From Syntrophus sp. (in: bacteria) (GTDB lineage: Bacteria; Desulfobacterota; Syntrophia; Syntrophales; UBA8958), in contig DMAT01000430.1 in assembly GCA_003451635.1 (NCBI GenBank), positions 1 to 6,238 of the forward strand: 6,238 bases of DNA. The letters run 5' to 3'. The translations under genes were made by a program, and so were the position numbers. The notes below the pieces were generated by a model. The model saw nothing but the letters and a program-made list of their open reading frames with translations. It did no database searches and was not told the DNA's origin. Positions 1-5,372 of the stretch are shown piece after piece; position 1 is the stretch's first letter; every line of letters begins with the position of its first letter.

Positions 1-374
1 GCCTGGCGTCAAGGCATCCGTGGCACGCCTTTGCCCTGGCGGTCTTCATGATCTCCCTGGCGGGGATACCCCCGACGGGCGGTTTCTTTGCGAAATTCTA
101 CCTCTTCAAGGTCGGCATCGAAGCCGGTTACCTCGGCGTCGTCCTCATCGCCATTGTCGCCACGATCGTTTCCTTCTTCTATTACCTGCGGGTTGTAATG
201 GTAATGTACATGACGGCGGAAGGGGAGGGGCTGTTACCGATGCGCACGGGTGTAAACATGATCGGCGTCATGATCGCGGCCATCGTCATCATGACGTTCC
301 TCGCGGGCATCATGCCCGATCAGTTTCTCCAGAAGGCCGTGACGGTATTTCCGGCAATAATCCCGGGAATTTGA
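1..374 (+). CDS. nuoN: NADH-quinone oxidoreductase subunit N, C-terminal part (5' end outside window)
   Basis: Membrane subunit of respiratory Complex I, one of the three antiporter-like subunits that couple quinone reduction by NADH to proton pumping across the inner membrane. The frame is open from the window edge (first full codon at base 3) to TGA at 372-374, giving about 123 residues against roughly 480 for a full subunit. The segment AGIPPTGGFFAKFYLF is the typical conserved loop/helix of the NuoN proton_antipo_M domain. It is followed by hydrophobic helices (from GYLGVVLIAIVATIVSFFYYL, and near the end a stretch rich in Ile, Val and Met). NuoN is normally the last gene of the nuo operon, which fits the lack of another + strand gene for almost 3 kb. 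The assignment rests on the motif and the membrane pattern. The paralogues NuoL and NuoM are possible but fit less well given the short C-terminus. Confidence 0.88.
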   Translation, partial: LASRHPWHAFALAVFMISLAGIPPTGGFFAKFYLFKVGIEAGYLGVVLIAIVATIVSFFYYLRVVMVMYMTAEGEGLLPMRTGVNMIGVMIAAIVIMTFLAGIMPDQFLQKAVTVFPAIIPGI

Positions 375-418
375 TTGCCGCCGCCCCGCCGGGCGCGCCG
401 GCAACACCTCGTGACATC

Positions 419-442
419 ATGAATTGCCTTGAATTCATTTTT
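419..442 (+). terminator. weak terminator candidate after nuoN
   Basis: ATGAATT (419-425) and AATTCAT (432-438) form a 7-bp stem with a 6-nt loop, followed by four T (439-442). The stem is AT-rich, so it would be a poor rho-independent terminator. It is the only hairpin plus T-run after nuoN. A GC hairpin at 388-402 (GCCGG, loop, CCGGC) lies closer but has no T-tract. Confidence 0.25.
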
Positions 443-716
443 GGGTGCGGGAACAGTTTGATGACCGAAGTCATATGGGGGTTGTGATTGACAGTTTGTT
501 GAAAGCAGGCTTTGCGGCAGTTGCGCTTGTTTAGAAGCTTTCAATCTGAACTGGCTGAGCGCGATGGCAGAAAAATGGAACCACTGATTATTGCTGCCAT
601 CTACCTATACGCAACATAATCTGTTTTCCATATTAATATTAGCTTGTTACATTTTGTTCACAATAACCGTAATTTCTTCATTCGTCAAGGTGATTATTGC
701 CGATACTATACCAAAC
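443..716. other. AT-rich non-coding spacer
   Basis: No credible gene is seen. Open frames here lack ribosome binding sites and run through the inverted repeat on the right. The stretch from about 590 to 716 is clearly richer in A and T than nuoN and contains a 10-bp palindrome, ATATTAATAT, at 630-639. Together with the repeats that follow, it probably lies at or near the boundary between the chromosome and the recombinase module. Confidence 0.5.
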
Positions 717-726
717 CTTGATCAAG
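717..726. repeat. 10-bp perfect palindrome CTTGATCAAG
   Basis: The perfect dyad CTTGATCAAG touches the outer end of the larger inverted repeat that begins at 725. It may mark the junction of the recombinase module with its target or be a protein binding site. Nothing in the sequence decides between these. Confidence 0.4.
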
Positions 727-791
727 AGTTATCCACAACCATGCCCCGCGCCTTTCCGCGGAGCATGGCGGGGATGGCTGTGGGTAACTCT
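725..791. repeat. nested inverted repeat at the 3' end of the recombinase module
   Basis: The outer arms 725-742 (AGAGTTATCCACAACCAT) and 774-791 are complementary except at two positions, 732 and 738. Allowing one bulged G (743), pairing extends through CCCCGC (744-749) with GCGGGG (768-773). A competing inner hairpin pairs 739-750 (CCATGCCCCGCG) with 757-768 (CGCGGAGCATGG), with one mismatch and a 6-nt loop. So 739-750 has two possible partners and two foldings are mutually exclusive. The block starts three bases beyond the stop codon of the downstream recombinase gene. It may be an element end, a folded recombination substrate, or a 3'-end mRNA stabiliser. No T-run follows on either strand, so it is not a typical terminator. 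Confidence 0.65.
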
Positions 792-800
792 GCTTACCCA
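781..800. other. 7-6-7 dyad resembling a tyrosine recombinase core site
   Basis: TGGGTAA (781-787), six bases (788-793), TTACCCA (794-800) form a perfect inverted repeat with a 6-bp spacer. Core crossover sites of tyrosine recombinases commonly consist of two inverted arms around a 6-8 bp strand-exchange region. The site overlaps the last codons and TAA of the downstream recombinase gene and the right arm of the nested inverted repeat. A role as an attachment site is inferred from geometry and position alone, and no matching copy was found at the other end of the module. Confidence 0.35.
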
Positions 801-1684
801 TTGTTTTGGCTGCAAGCCGTTCGTTGCATGATCACCTCCATAGCTTTGTAATAATCCCTCTGTACCTTAATGTTTGATACCCGGCAGTACCGTTGCGTCG
901 TCCTAATCGTGTTATGCCCTAATAGATCCTGGATAGTAGAGAGATCGGCATCGGCATTAAGCATTTGCGTGGCCATCGTGTGGCGAAGACTATGGCAGGA
1001 TATTTTCAGCTTTGTCTTGCGGGCGTAATATTCCATGCGTTTCTAAATACCACGAATGGATATCGGCTGTCCGGTAAGAGGACCTTTCTCTACCAGAAAG
1101 ACCTTTTTTACTTTGTTTACGAGTCGCACTCTGAGATAGTCCAGGAGCGCATGAAGGGCATCATTGCTGATATATACAATCCTGTCCTTAGCGCCTTTGC
1201 CATCCTGGATGAGCAGCATTCTGCGCTTGAGGTCAATGTCACTGAGGGAGAGATGTGCCACTTCCTCCACTCGCAAGCCGCATCGGAGCATAAGCATGAA
1301 CATAGCCTGATCCCGGCAACCTTTCAGATTCTTAAAGAGGATTTCTATCTGTTCTTCTTTCAGATGCTTTGGAAGTCCTCTGGGAAGCTTCATTATATTC
1401 GGTTTCTTTACGGGGTTGACGAGCGGTATTCCTTCTTCACAGAGGTAATGATAAAACTGACAGACACTGTTGAGATAACAGTTTACTGTTTTCGGTTTTA
1501 ATCGTTTGCCAAGCAGGCCATCCATATATACACCGATCTTCCGGTATGTGACGGTTTCGATCGGCGCATCAAGCCAGAGGACAAAATGTTTCAGCCCATT
1601 TAAATAACTTTTAACGGTATTGGGAGAGAAGTTCCTTCTTTTCAAGAAACGCCTGTAGTTGATGATCGAATCGGTAATGGCCAT
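794..1684 (-). pseudogene. tyrosine recombinase/integrase with in-frame amber stop (second gene of the pair)
   Basis: Phage-integrase family recombinase that would break and rejoin DNA through a tyrosine-DNA intermediate. ATG at 1684 follows a good ribosome binding site (AGGGGTGAG). Residues 10-95 match the SAM-like core-binding domain and 105-296 the catalytic domain. The catalytic set is present across the full frame: Arg138 (in CGLR), Lys163 or Lys166 (DGKGAKDR), His231-x-x-Arg234 (HSLRHT), His257 (LLGH) and Tyr266 (QRY). Codon 214 is TAG (1043-1045), and the same frame continues without shift to TAA at 794. The gene therefore reads as 213 residues (1043-1684) plus an 80-residue tail that could restart at ATG 1036. 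The 213-residue product lacks HxxR, His and Tyr and should be inactive. CAG to TAG is one transition, so a nonsense mutation is the simplest view; readthrough is the alternative. The start overlaps the end of the upstream recombinase by 74 bp in another frame, which suggests coupled translation. Confidence 0.85.
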
Positions 1685-2624
1685 CTATCTCACCCCTTTC
1701 TATAATCGTCATGGCTCTGAAGTATTCTTCCTCGCGCACCTTATCCGTAAGCCTGGCGTAGCGCCTTGTCACGTCCAGAGAAGTATGCCCCATCAACGGC
1801 TGGAGACATTCTATCCGCATGCCGGCATTGAGAAGCTCACTGGCAAAAGTATGCCTAAGGGCGTGCAGAGAATATCCCTTGTGGGTAAGGCCGGCTGTAG
1901 TGAGACACCGCACAAAGATAAGATGGGCTGTACTATAAGACATGTTTTTCCTGCCTTGGGCGTAAAAAAGAAACTCGTTACGAACGTCTCGCATCGCTAT
2001 CCACACCTTCAAAGCGCCCATTGCATCATCGCTGAGATAAACAACCCGCCCCACTCGGCTCTTCGCACTTTCATAAATATCAACCCTGCGATCCTTGATG
2101 TGAAGATCCAACATCTTCGTGCTCAGCAACTCGCCGATTCTCATTCCCGTCCGTAAAAGAACCATGATCATGGCCCGGTCCCTCGGGTTGTCGATAACAG
2201 AGAGTAATTGCTTTACATCATCGGGGTCCATGGCACGCGGCAATGTCTCTGGCTTCCTTAGGCGAATCCGTCTTGCCAGAACATCAGGTTTGACAATACC
2301 TGCGTCCATCGCATAACCCAAGAAAGCATTGACGCAATGCAGCCTCGTCCGCACTGTCGATAACATCATGCACCGATCCTGTTCATGCTCGATAAAAGCT
2401 TCAATGTCTTTTTTGGTGATTTCTTCCAGGTAGTTCTTTCCAGAATCTCTGACGACGATCAGGAAGTCGTAAATGGCTTTCAGGGCACTGGCGTATGTCC
2501 TCGGACGAAAGTTCCGCCGATACATGTGTCGGACATATTCCTCAATATGCTCCTTGCCCGGCAAATCCCAGCCGGCAAGATGATCCAAGGCACATCGGAG
2601 GGCGATTGCCTCCTGTGTATACAC
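1611..2624 (-). CDS. tyrosine recombinase/integrase, catalytically complete (first gene of the pair)
   Basis: Site-specific recombinase of the phage integrase (XerC/XerD-like) family. In the 337 residues read from GTG 2624, residues 25-110 form the N-terminal SAM-like DNA-binding domain and 130-310 the catalytic domain. It has Arg162 (TGMR), Lys188 (ESAKSR), His254-x-x-Arg257 (HALRHT), His280 (LMGH) and nucleophile Tyr289 (RRY), so all expected residues are present. The tail after Tyr289 has an EEEYFRAMTII segment like that of the neighbouring recombinase (DYYKAMEVI), so the two are probably relatives within one subfamily. The start is uncertain. GTG 2624 lies inside a perfect 18-bp palindrome and has no well-spaced ribosome binding site. 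The frame extends upstream with sensible residues to a strong ribosome binding site and ATG at 2774, but is interrupted by TAG at 2715-2717. The full frame would be 387 residues. The stop at 1611 is TAA. Confidence 0.85.
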   Translation of the reverse strand: MYTQEAIALRCALDHLAGWDLPGKEHIEEYVRHMYRRNFRPRTYASALKAIYDFLIVVRDSGKNYLEEITKKDIEAFIEHEQDRCMMLSTVRTRLHCVNAFLGYAMDAGIVKPDVLARRIRLRKPETLPRAMDPDDVKQLLSVIDNPRDRAMIMVLLRTGMRIGELLSTKMLDLHIKDRRVDIYESAKSRVGRVVYLSDDAMGALKVWIAMRDVRNEFLFYAQGRKNMSYSTAHLIFVRCLTTAGLTHKGYSLHALRHTFASELLNAGMRIECLQPLMGHTSLDVTRRYARLTDKVREEEYFRAMTIIERGEIDGHYRFDHQLQAFLEKKELLSQYR

Positions 2625-2628
2625 AGGA
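2611..2628. repeat. perfect 18-bp palindrome at the GTG start of the first recombinase
   Basis: TCCTGTGTATACACAGGA is self-complementary over all 18 bases. In the - strand mRNA it would fold into a 7-bp stem with a TATA loop and would hold the GTG at 2622-2624 within the stem. It may be an operator or recombinase binding site, or an RNA hairpin that blocks or controls internal initiation. Confidence 0.7.
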
Positions 2629-2714
2629 TAATATATCTTTCCTGATTTTCCTCTGTAGACTTCGGGTAAAATAATGGATGGTAGAAACCCTGCCTGCTGT
2701 TCATCACTTCCAAA

Positions 2715-2774
2715 CTACGACAGGGATTCCTTCGGTGAAACAAAACGGACACTTTCTGCGATTATCTGATTCAT
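2715..2774 (-). other. 19-codon 5' segment of the first recombinase ending in amber TAG
   Basis: ATG at 2774 is preceded by AGGAAAGGAG with a 6-nt spacer to the start, the best ribosome binding site in the window on this strand. It opens the peptide MNQIIAESVRFVSPKESLS and then meets TAG at 2717-2715. The distance from 2774 to 2624 is exactly 50 codons, so this segment is in frame with the recombinase, and codons 21-50 contain no further stop. It is either the true N-terminus of the recombinase interrupted by a nonsense codon, a UAG meant to be read through, or a leader peptide followed by reinitiation. The first or second reading is preferred because the frame stays open after the TAG. Confidence 0.6.
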
Positions 2775-2802
2775 CTCTATCTCCTTTCCTTTAATTCAAT
2801 AG

Positions 2803-2831
2803 GAAATACAGATAGATGATGAACCTGTGAA
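2803..2831 (-). promoter_or_regulatory. possible promoter for the recombinase genes
   Basis: On the - strand, TTCACA (2831-2826) resembles a -35 box. It is followed by a 17-bp spacer and TATTTC (2808-2803) as a poor -10. It lies about 30 bp upstream of the ATG at 2774. The -10 match is weak, so this is tentative. Confidence 0.2.
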
Positions 2832-2835
2832 GCTT

Positions 2836-2854
2836 AAGTTGCAATCAACTTTTT
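2836..2854. repeat. short perfect hairpin AAGTTG-CAAT-CAACTT with T-run
   Basis: AAGTTG (2836-2841) and CAACTT (2846-2851) pair across a 4-nt loop, and on the + strand the T-run continues to 2854. It would work only as a weak + strand terminator, but no + strand gene precedes it. An operator near the recombinase promoter is equally possible. Confidence 0.3.
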
Positions 2855-3096
2855 GTTACGTATAGCATCTACTACTACACACCTTTGAGTTTGGTATTGG
2901 AGTGTAGATTGCCATTTCAAACAATCATGATTCCTCATCCTACTGGCAGGAAATTACGGCTGCATAAACAATCGAGACAAACCGTGCTGCGTAAAACAAA
3001 AAGCGGTTGAAGAAAATTCTCCAATCACCGGAAAGATCATAATAGTGCAGGTATGATGTTAATTTCTATGATGAAGTTAATAAGTTAACAGCGTCC

Positions 3097-3209
3097 CATT
3101 TCCCCTTTCATTTCCCCATTTCCCCCAAGCGTGTTTCCTTTCAAACGAAACTCGTGACTGCTCGAACAATATCGCCGGGAAACACGCTGGAAACGCTGGG
3201 AAATATCCC
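3097..3209. repeat. repeat cluster upstream of the rhodanese promoter
   Basis: CATTTCCCC occurs three times in a row (starting at 3097, 3109 and 3117). AGCGTGTTTCC (3128-3138) has a perfect inverted partner at 3178-3188, with 39 bp between. After the second arm, GCTGGAAAC and GCTGGGAAA follow in tandem. The near-palindrome GGGAAATATCCC (3198-3209) ends directly against the -35 box at 3210. The TTTCCC/GGGAAA theme runs through all of these, which suggests several binding sites for one regulator. No regulator can be named. Confidence 0.5.
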
Positions 3210-3238
3210 TTGACAATCATAACAGCCCTCCCTATACT
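3210..3238 (+). promoter_or_regulatory. strong sigma70-type promoter of the rhodanese gene
   Basis: TTGACA (3210-3215, perfect -35) is followed by a 17-bp spacer and TATACT (3233-3238, five of six in -10). Transcription would start near 3245, leaving a leader of about 54 nt before ATG 3299. Confidence 0.82.
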
Positions 3239-3298
3239 TCGATCATAAAAAAGAAATTTCCTATCGATTATTATTACTCACAGAAAGGAGCAAGTGCC

Positions 3299-3772
3299 AT
3301 GAAACAGACAATTGCGGTTATCATCATTGCGTTATTTGTGATGTCAGGAGGGAGCGCCTTGGCATATGACAAAGATACGGCAAAAAAGTTTGAAGGTATG
3401 TTTTCACAGATGACGCCGGAGCTGATTGCCAAGAGGCCGTGTGAGATTGATTCCAAACAGTTATTTGAGATGCTTAAGAAAAAAGAGGACTTTGTGGTTC
3501 TCGATATAAGAACTCCGCAGGAGATGGCAATTATCGGGATTACCTTGAAAAATACCTTGAAGATTCCTATGAATGAACTCTTCAAGGAAGAAAATTTGAA
3601 TAAGCTTCCCAAGGACAAAAAAATTATTGTTATCTGCCATACCGGTACCAGGGCGGTAGCGGCGACAGTTGCTTTGATGGTTACAGGATTTACAAATGCT
3701 GTGACTTTCAAAGGTGGCACGATTGAATTGGCGGCAGCATCAGGCAGAAGCATTATCGGCAATCTTTGGTAG
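3299..3772 (+). CDS. exported rhodanese-domain protein
   Basis: Small secreted single-domain rhodanese (sulfurtransferase fold) of 157 residues. Residues 1-22 form a signal peptide (Lys3, a hydrophobic core, then SALA before Tyr23), so the protein probably works in the periplasm. The domain starts near residue 50, with VVLDIRTPQEM (67-76) as the conserved Asp-Arg strand. The active-site loop is CHTGTR (113-118), with Cys113 as the likely persulfide-carrying residue, and GG at 139-140 is also family-like. The usual GHIPGA segment after the DxRTPxE motif is replaced by IIGITLKNTLKIP, so the conserved His is missing. The start is secure: AAGGAG at 3285-3290 lies 8 nt before ATG, and a near-consensus promoter lies upstream. 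It stands as a single gene, ending in TAG. The substrate is unknown. Confidence 0.85.
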   Translation: MKQTIAVIIIALFVMSGGSALAYDKDTAKKFEGMFSQMTPELIAKRPCEIDSKQLFEMLKKKEDFVVLDIRTPQEMAIIGITLKNTLKIPMNELFKEENLNKLPKDKKIIVICHTGTRAVAATVALMVTGFTNAVTFKGGTIELAAASGRSIIGNLW

Positions 3773-3800
3773 TTCTGGAAAAGCGCCTCCATGCTCATTG

Positions 3801-3828
3801 GACCGGCGGACGGTCTGCAGAAGCCGCC
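3801..3828 (+). repeat. alternative hairpins just after the rhodanese gene
   Basis: GACCG (3801-3805) pairs with CGGTC (3811-3815) across a 5-nt loop. GGCGG (3805-3809) can instead pair with CCGCC (3824-3828). There is no T-run, so this is not an intrinsic terminator; it belongs to the structured 3' UTR. Confidence 0.35.
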
Positions 3829-3839
3829 CGCCTGGATCC

Positions 3840-3861
3840 TTGATTAAGCCTGATTAATCAA
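3840..3861. repeat. dyad TTGATTA-N8-TAATCAA
   Basis: TTGATTA (3840-3846) and TAATCAA (3855-3861) are perfectly inverted around 8 bp, and the inner TGATTAATCA (3851-3860) is itself a 10-bp palindrome. It could be a regulator site or a fossil recombination site; no evidence favours one. Confidence 0.4.
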
Positions 3862-3929
3862 ACGCCATGCCAGTTTTCCAGACATCGTAGGCCCTGCCGA
3901 CCAAATCCGGCCCAGGTTTAAGTGTGAGC

Positions 3930-4025
3930 TTGCCCGGTTTCCATCCAGAAGGCGTGGCCTCGGTCCCCTCCTTCTGGCACCATCGGCTCTCTTTCTGGGC
4001 AACTTGCCTGTCCTAGAGGCATTTT
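3930..4025 (+). ncRNA. candidate structured RNA or structured 3' UTR (unidentified)
   Basis: On the + strand, TTGCCC (3930-3935) pairs with GGGCAA (3997-4002) and encloses a perfect 8-bp hairpin, CCAGAAGG (3945-3952) with CCTTCTGG (3970-3977). Next comes TGCCT (4005-4009) with AGGCA (4017-4021), followed by TTTT, and then directly the strong terminator at 4026-4067. Successive stems ending in an intrinsic terminator are what a small RNA or the 3' UTR of the rhodanese transcript would look like. No clear promoter lies just upstream, so processing from the rhodanese mRNA is the easier model. It does not match any riboswitch, 6S, SRP or RNase P pattern that I can recall. Short open frames on the - strand here have no support. 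Confidence 0.35.
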
Positions 4026-4067
4026 GAGGCGCTTTTCGGACAGATCTCTCCGGCACGCCTCTTTTTT
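4026..4067 (+). terminator. rho-independent terminator after the rhodanese unit
   Basis: GAGGCG (4026-4031) pairs with CGCCTC (4056-4061), followed by TTTTTT (4062-4067). The loop can pair further (CGGA 4037-4040 with TCCG 4049-4052). It is a GC-rich stem with an uninterrupted U-tract on the + strand, about 290 bp downstream of the rhodanese stop, and it separates that unit from the barrel/FecR operon. Confidence 0.65.
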
Positions 4068-4247
4068 CGATGCGTTACGCTTCGATGTAATCGTCCCAGG
4101 AGTATTGTGGGTGCCCGTAGAAGTAATCGGCATTCATTTCGGATTAAAAGGTTGGATACTTGTCAAATTTGCTGGATGCTCGATAGCAGGAAGAACCATT
4201 TTTATTTATATAGCTTAATTACGATTGAAAGCTTCCGGTTAAACTGT

Positions 4248-4276
4248 TTGCAAATGTCCTAATATTGCTTTACAAT
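4248..4276 (+). promoter_or_regulatory. promoter candidate for the beta-barrel/FecR operon
   Basis: TTGCAA (4248-4253, four of six to the -35 consensus), a 17-bp spacer, and TACAAT (4271-4276, five of six to -10). It lies in an AT-rich stretch about 90 bp before ATG 4369. The leader would contain a small GGGT-GGAGA-ACCC hairpin. Confidence 0.5.
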
Positions 4277-4368
4277 CCGGCAATCCTGGGTGGAGAACCC
4301 TGAAACTGAACAATTCTGAATGGTATCCGTTTCGATTCCGTACGGCCAGCTTAGGGTACTAAAAATAG

Positions 4369-5355
4369 ATGAATAGAGATTATCATTGCGCTGACCTAAA
4401 CCGCTGCTTTCTTGCTTTGACCGTCGTTCTAATCCTTCTTTTTTCGCCGTCCGCATATGGTCAGGGCATGCCCGGCGCCCAGATTGAAACGGAGCAGCAA
4501 GGGAAGCAGGGTGAACGCCTGAAGATGCAGCAGCTGCGGACCCTTCCCGACAAAGCCGCCGACAGCGACAACGACAAGATCCTTCCTCCCACACCTATGG
4601 ATGAAGCCCTGGGACAGCAGCGCATCCTGAAACGCAAGCCCGTCTATGAACCCTTCTCCGTATTTGCCGAATCGTCCTTCAACGCCACAAACAACGTTGC
4701 CCTGACCCGTTACAACAAGGTGGACGATCAATACCTGCTCCTGACGACGGGTGCGTCCTACCAGCCCCTTCTCGCCTCGAACCTCATCGGCGAGGTTACA
4801 GTGATGGAACAGTGGTATCGTTACAAGACCTATACGGAGCTGAACTTCGAGAGCATGAACCTGGGAGGCGGATTGACTTATATGGTTCCTGCCATTCCAC
4901 GCCTCGCCGTTTACGGCCGTTACGGCTACAATCGCCTGACCGGCGGGGATGTCAACTCGGAGTTATTCCAAAATCATACGTTCACCTTCGGACTTTTCCG
5001 GTCTTTCCCCCTGTCCCGAGCCCATTATCTGTACACGGGCGCATCCGCCCAATGGGGGCTTTCCAACTATAAGGATTTTGAACGTAATATCTACGCGGCC
5101 ACCCTCGGTTATCATTTGGATATGACGGAAATTCTGTCCTTTGACATGAGCAGCCGTTTTTCCTTTGTCCCCTATTCCAGAAATGATCGTCGTGACACGA
5201 ATGAAACGCTTTACGCCGGCATCACTCTGAAGCCGATCAACTATTTGTATTTTCAGTTATTTTCCTCGGCGGGTCTTAACCAGTCCAACCAAGCGTCTTT
5301 TTACTACGATGTCCTTAATTTCGGCGGCAGCGCGGGGATACAGTTTCGCTTCTAG
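4369..5355 (+). CDS. outer-membrane beta-barrel protein
   Basis: Predicted exported protein of 328 residues. Residues 13-32 are hydrophobic (signal peptide, likely cut near SAYG/Q). Residues 33-90 are polar and rich in Gln, Lys and Pro, as in a periplasmic N-terminal segment. From about 95 onward, short alternating hydrophobic/aromatic strands such as FSVFAESSFNATNNVAL, AVYGRYGYNRL, HYLYTGASAQWGL and LYAGITLKPINYLYFQLF alternate with polar loops, and the chain ends in GIQFRF with a terminal Phe, the BAM recognition signal. This is the pattern of an outer-membrane barrel, perhaps of 12-14 strands. ATG 4369 is directly preceded by an in-frame TAG, so no earlier start exists; the ribosome binding site is weak (AGGG, distant). 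It ends in TAG, with a second in-frame TAG two codons later. The FecR-domain gene follows after 17 bp, so the two are probably co-transcribed. The transported substrate or partner is unknown. Confidence 0.75.
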   Translation: MNRDYHCADLNRCFLALTVVLILLFSPSAYGQGMPGAQIETEQQGKQGERLKMQQLRTLPDKAADSDNDKILPPTPMDEALGQQRILKRKPVYEPFSVFAESSFNATNNVALTRYNKVDDQYLLLTTGASYQPLLASNLIGEVTVMEQWYRYKTYTELNFESMNLGGGLTYMVPAIPRLAVYGRYGYNRLTGGDVNSELFQNHTFTFGLFRSFPLSRAHYLYTGASAQWGLSNYKDFERNIYAATLGYHLDMTEILSFDMSSRFSFVPYSRNDRRDTNETLYAGITLKPINYLYFQLFSSAGLNQSNQASFYYDVLNFGGSAGIQFRF

Positions 5356-5372
5356 GCATAGGGAGAAAAACC

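Noticed and set aside
20..487. 155-codon open frame on the + strand
   Set aside because: Out-of-frame reading of nuoN, giving an Arg/His/Gly-rich product typical of a GC-rich shadow frame.
591..851. 86-codon + strand open frame with a hydrophobic N-terminus
   Set aside because: It starts in AT-rich spacer without a ribosome binding site, passes through the inverted repeat and ends inside the recombinase gene.
965..1501. 178-codon open frame on the + strand
   Set aside because: It is antisense to the second recombinase, whose - strand frame carries all family motifs; no ribosome binding site or recognisable protein pattern.
1659..2156. 165-codon open frame on the + strand
   Set aside because: Shadow of the first recombinase on the other strand; low-complexity, unrecognisable protein.
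2939..2965. Sigma54 promoter suggested by TGGCAG
   Set aside because: The GC element does not follow at the required spacing from GG.
3097..3209. CRISPR array suggested by repeated CATTTCCCC
   Set aside because: The repeats are only 9 bp, nearly contiguous and without regular spacers.
3274..3798. 174-codon open frame on the - strand
   Set aside because: Fully antisense to the rhodanese gene, which has a promoter, ribosome binding site, signal peptide and active-site loop. Its hydrophobic look is a by-product of the opposite strand.
3930..4002. Known riboswitch (cyclic-di-GMP, cobalamin), 6S RNA, SRP RNA or group II intron domain V
   Set aside because: None of the conserved sequence blocks of these classes that I can recall is present; only generic stem pairing is seen.
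3844..4133. Two overlapping - strand open frames of 70 and 71 codons, and a + strand one at 4024-4218
   Set aside because: Basic or mixed low-information products with no ribosome binding site, lying across hairpins and the terminator; better explained as structured non-coding sequence.
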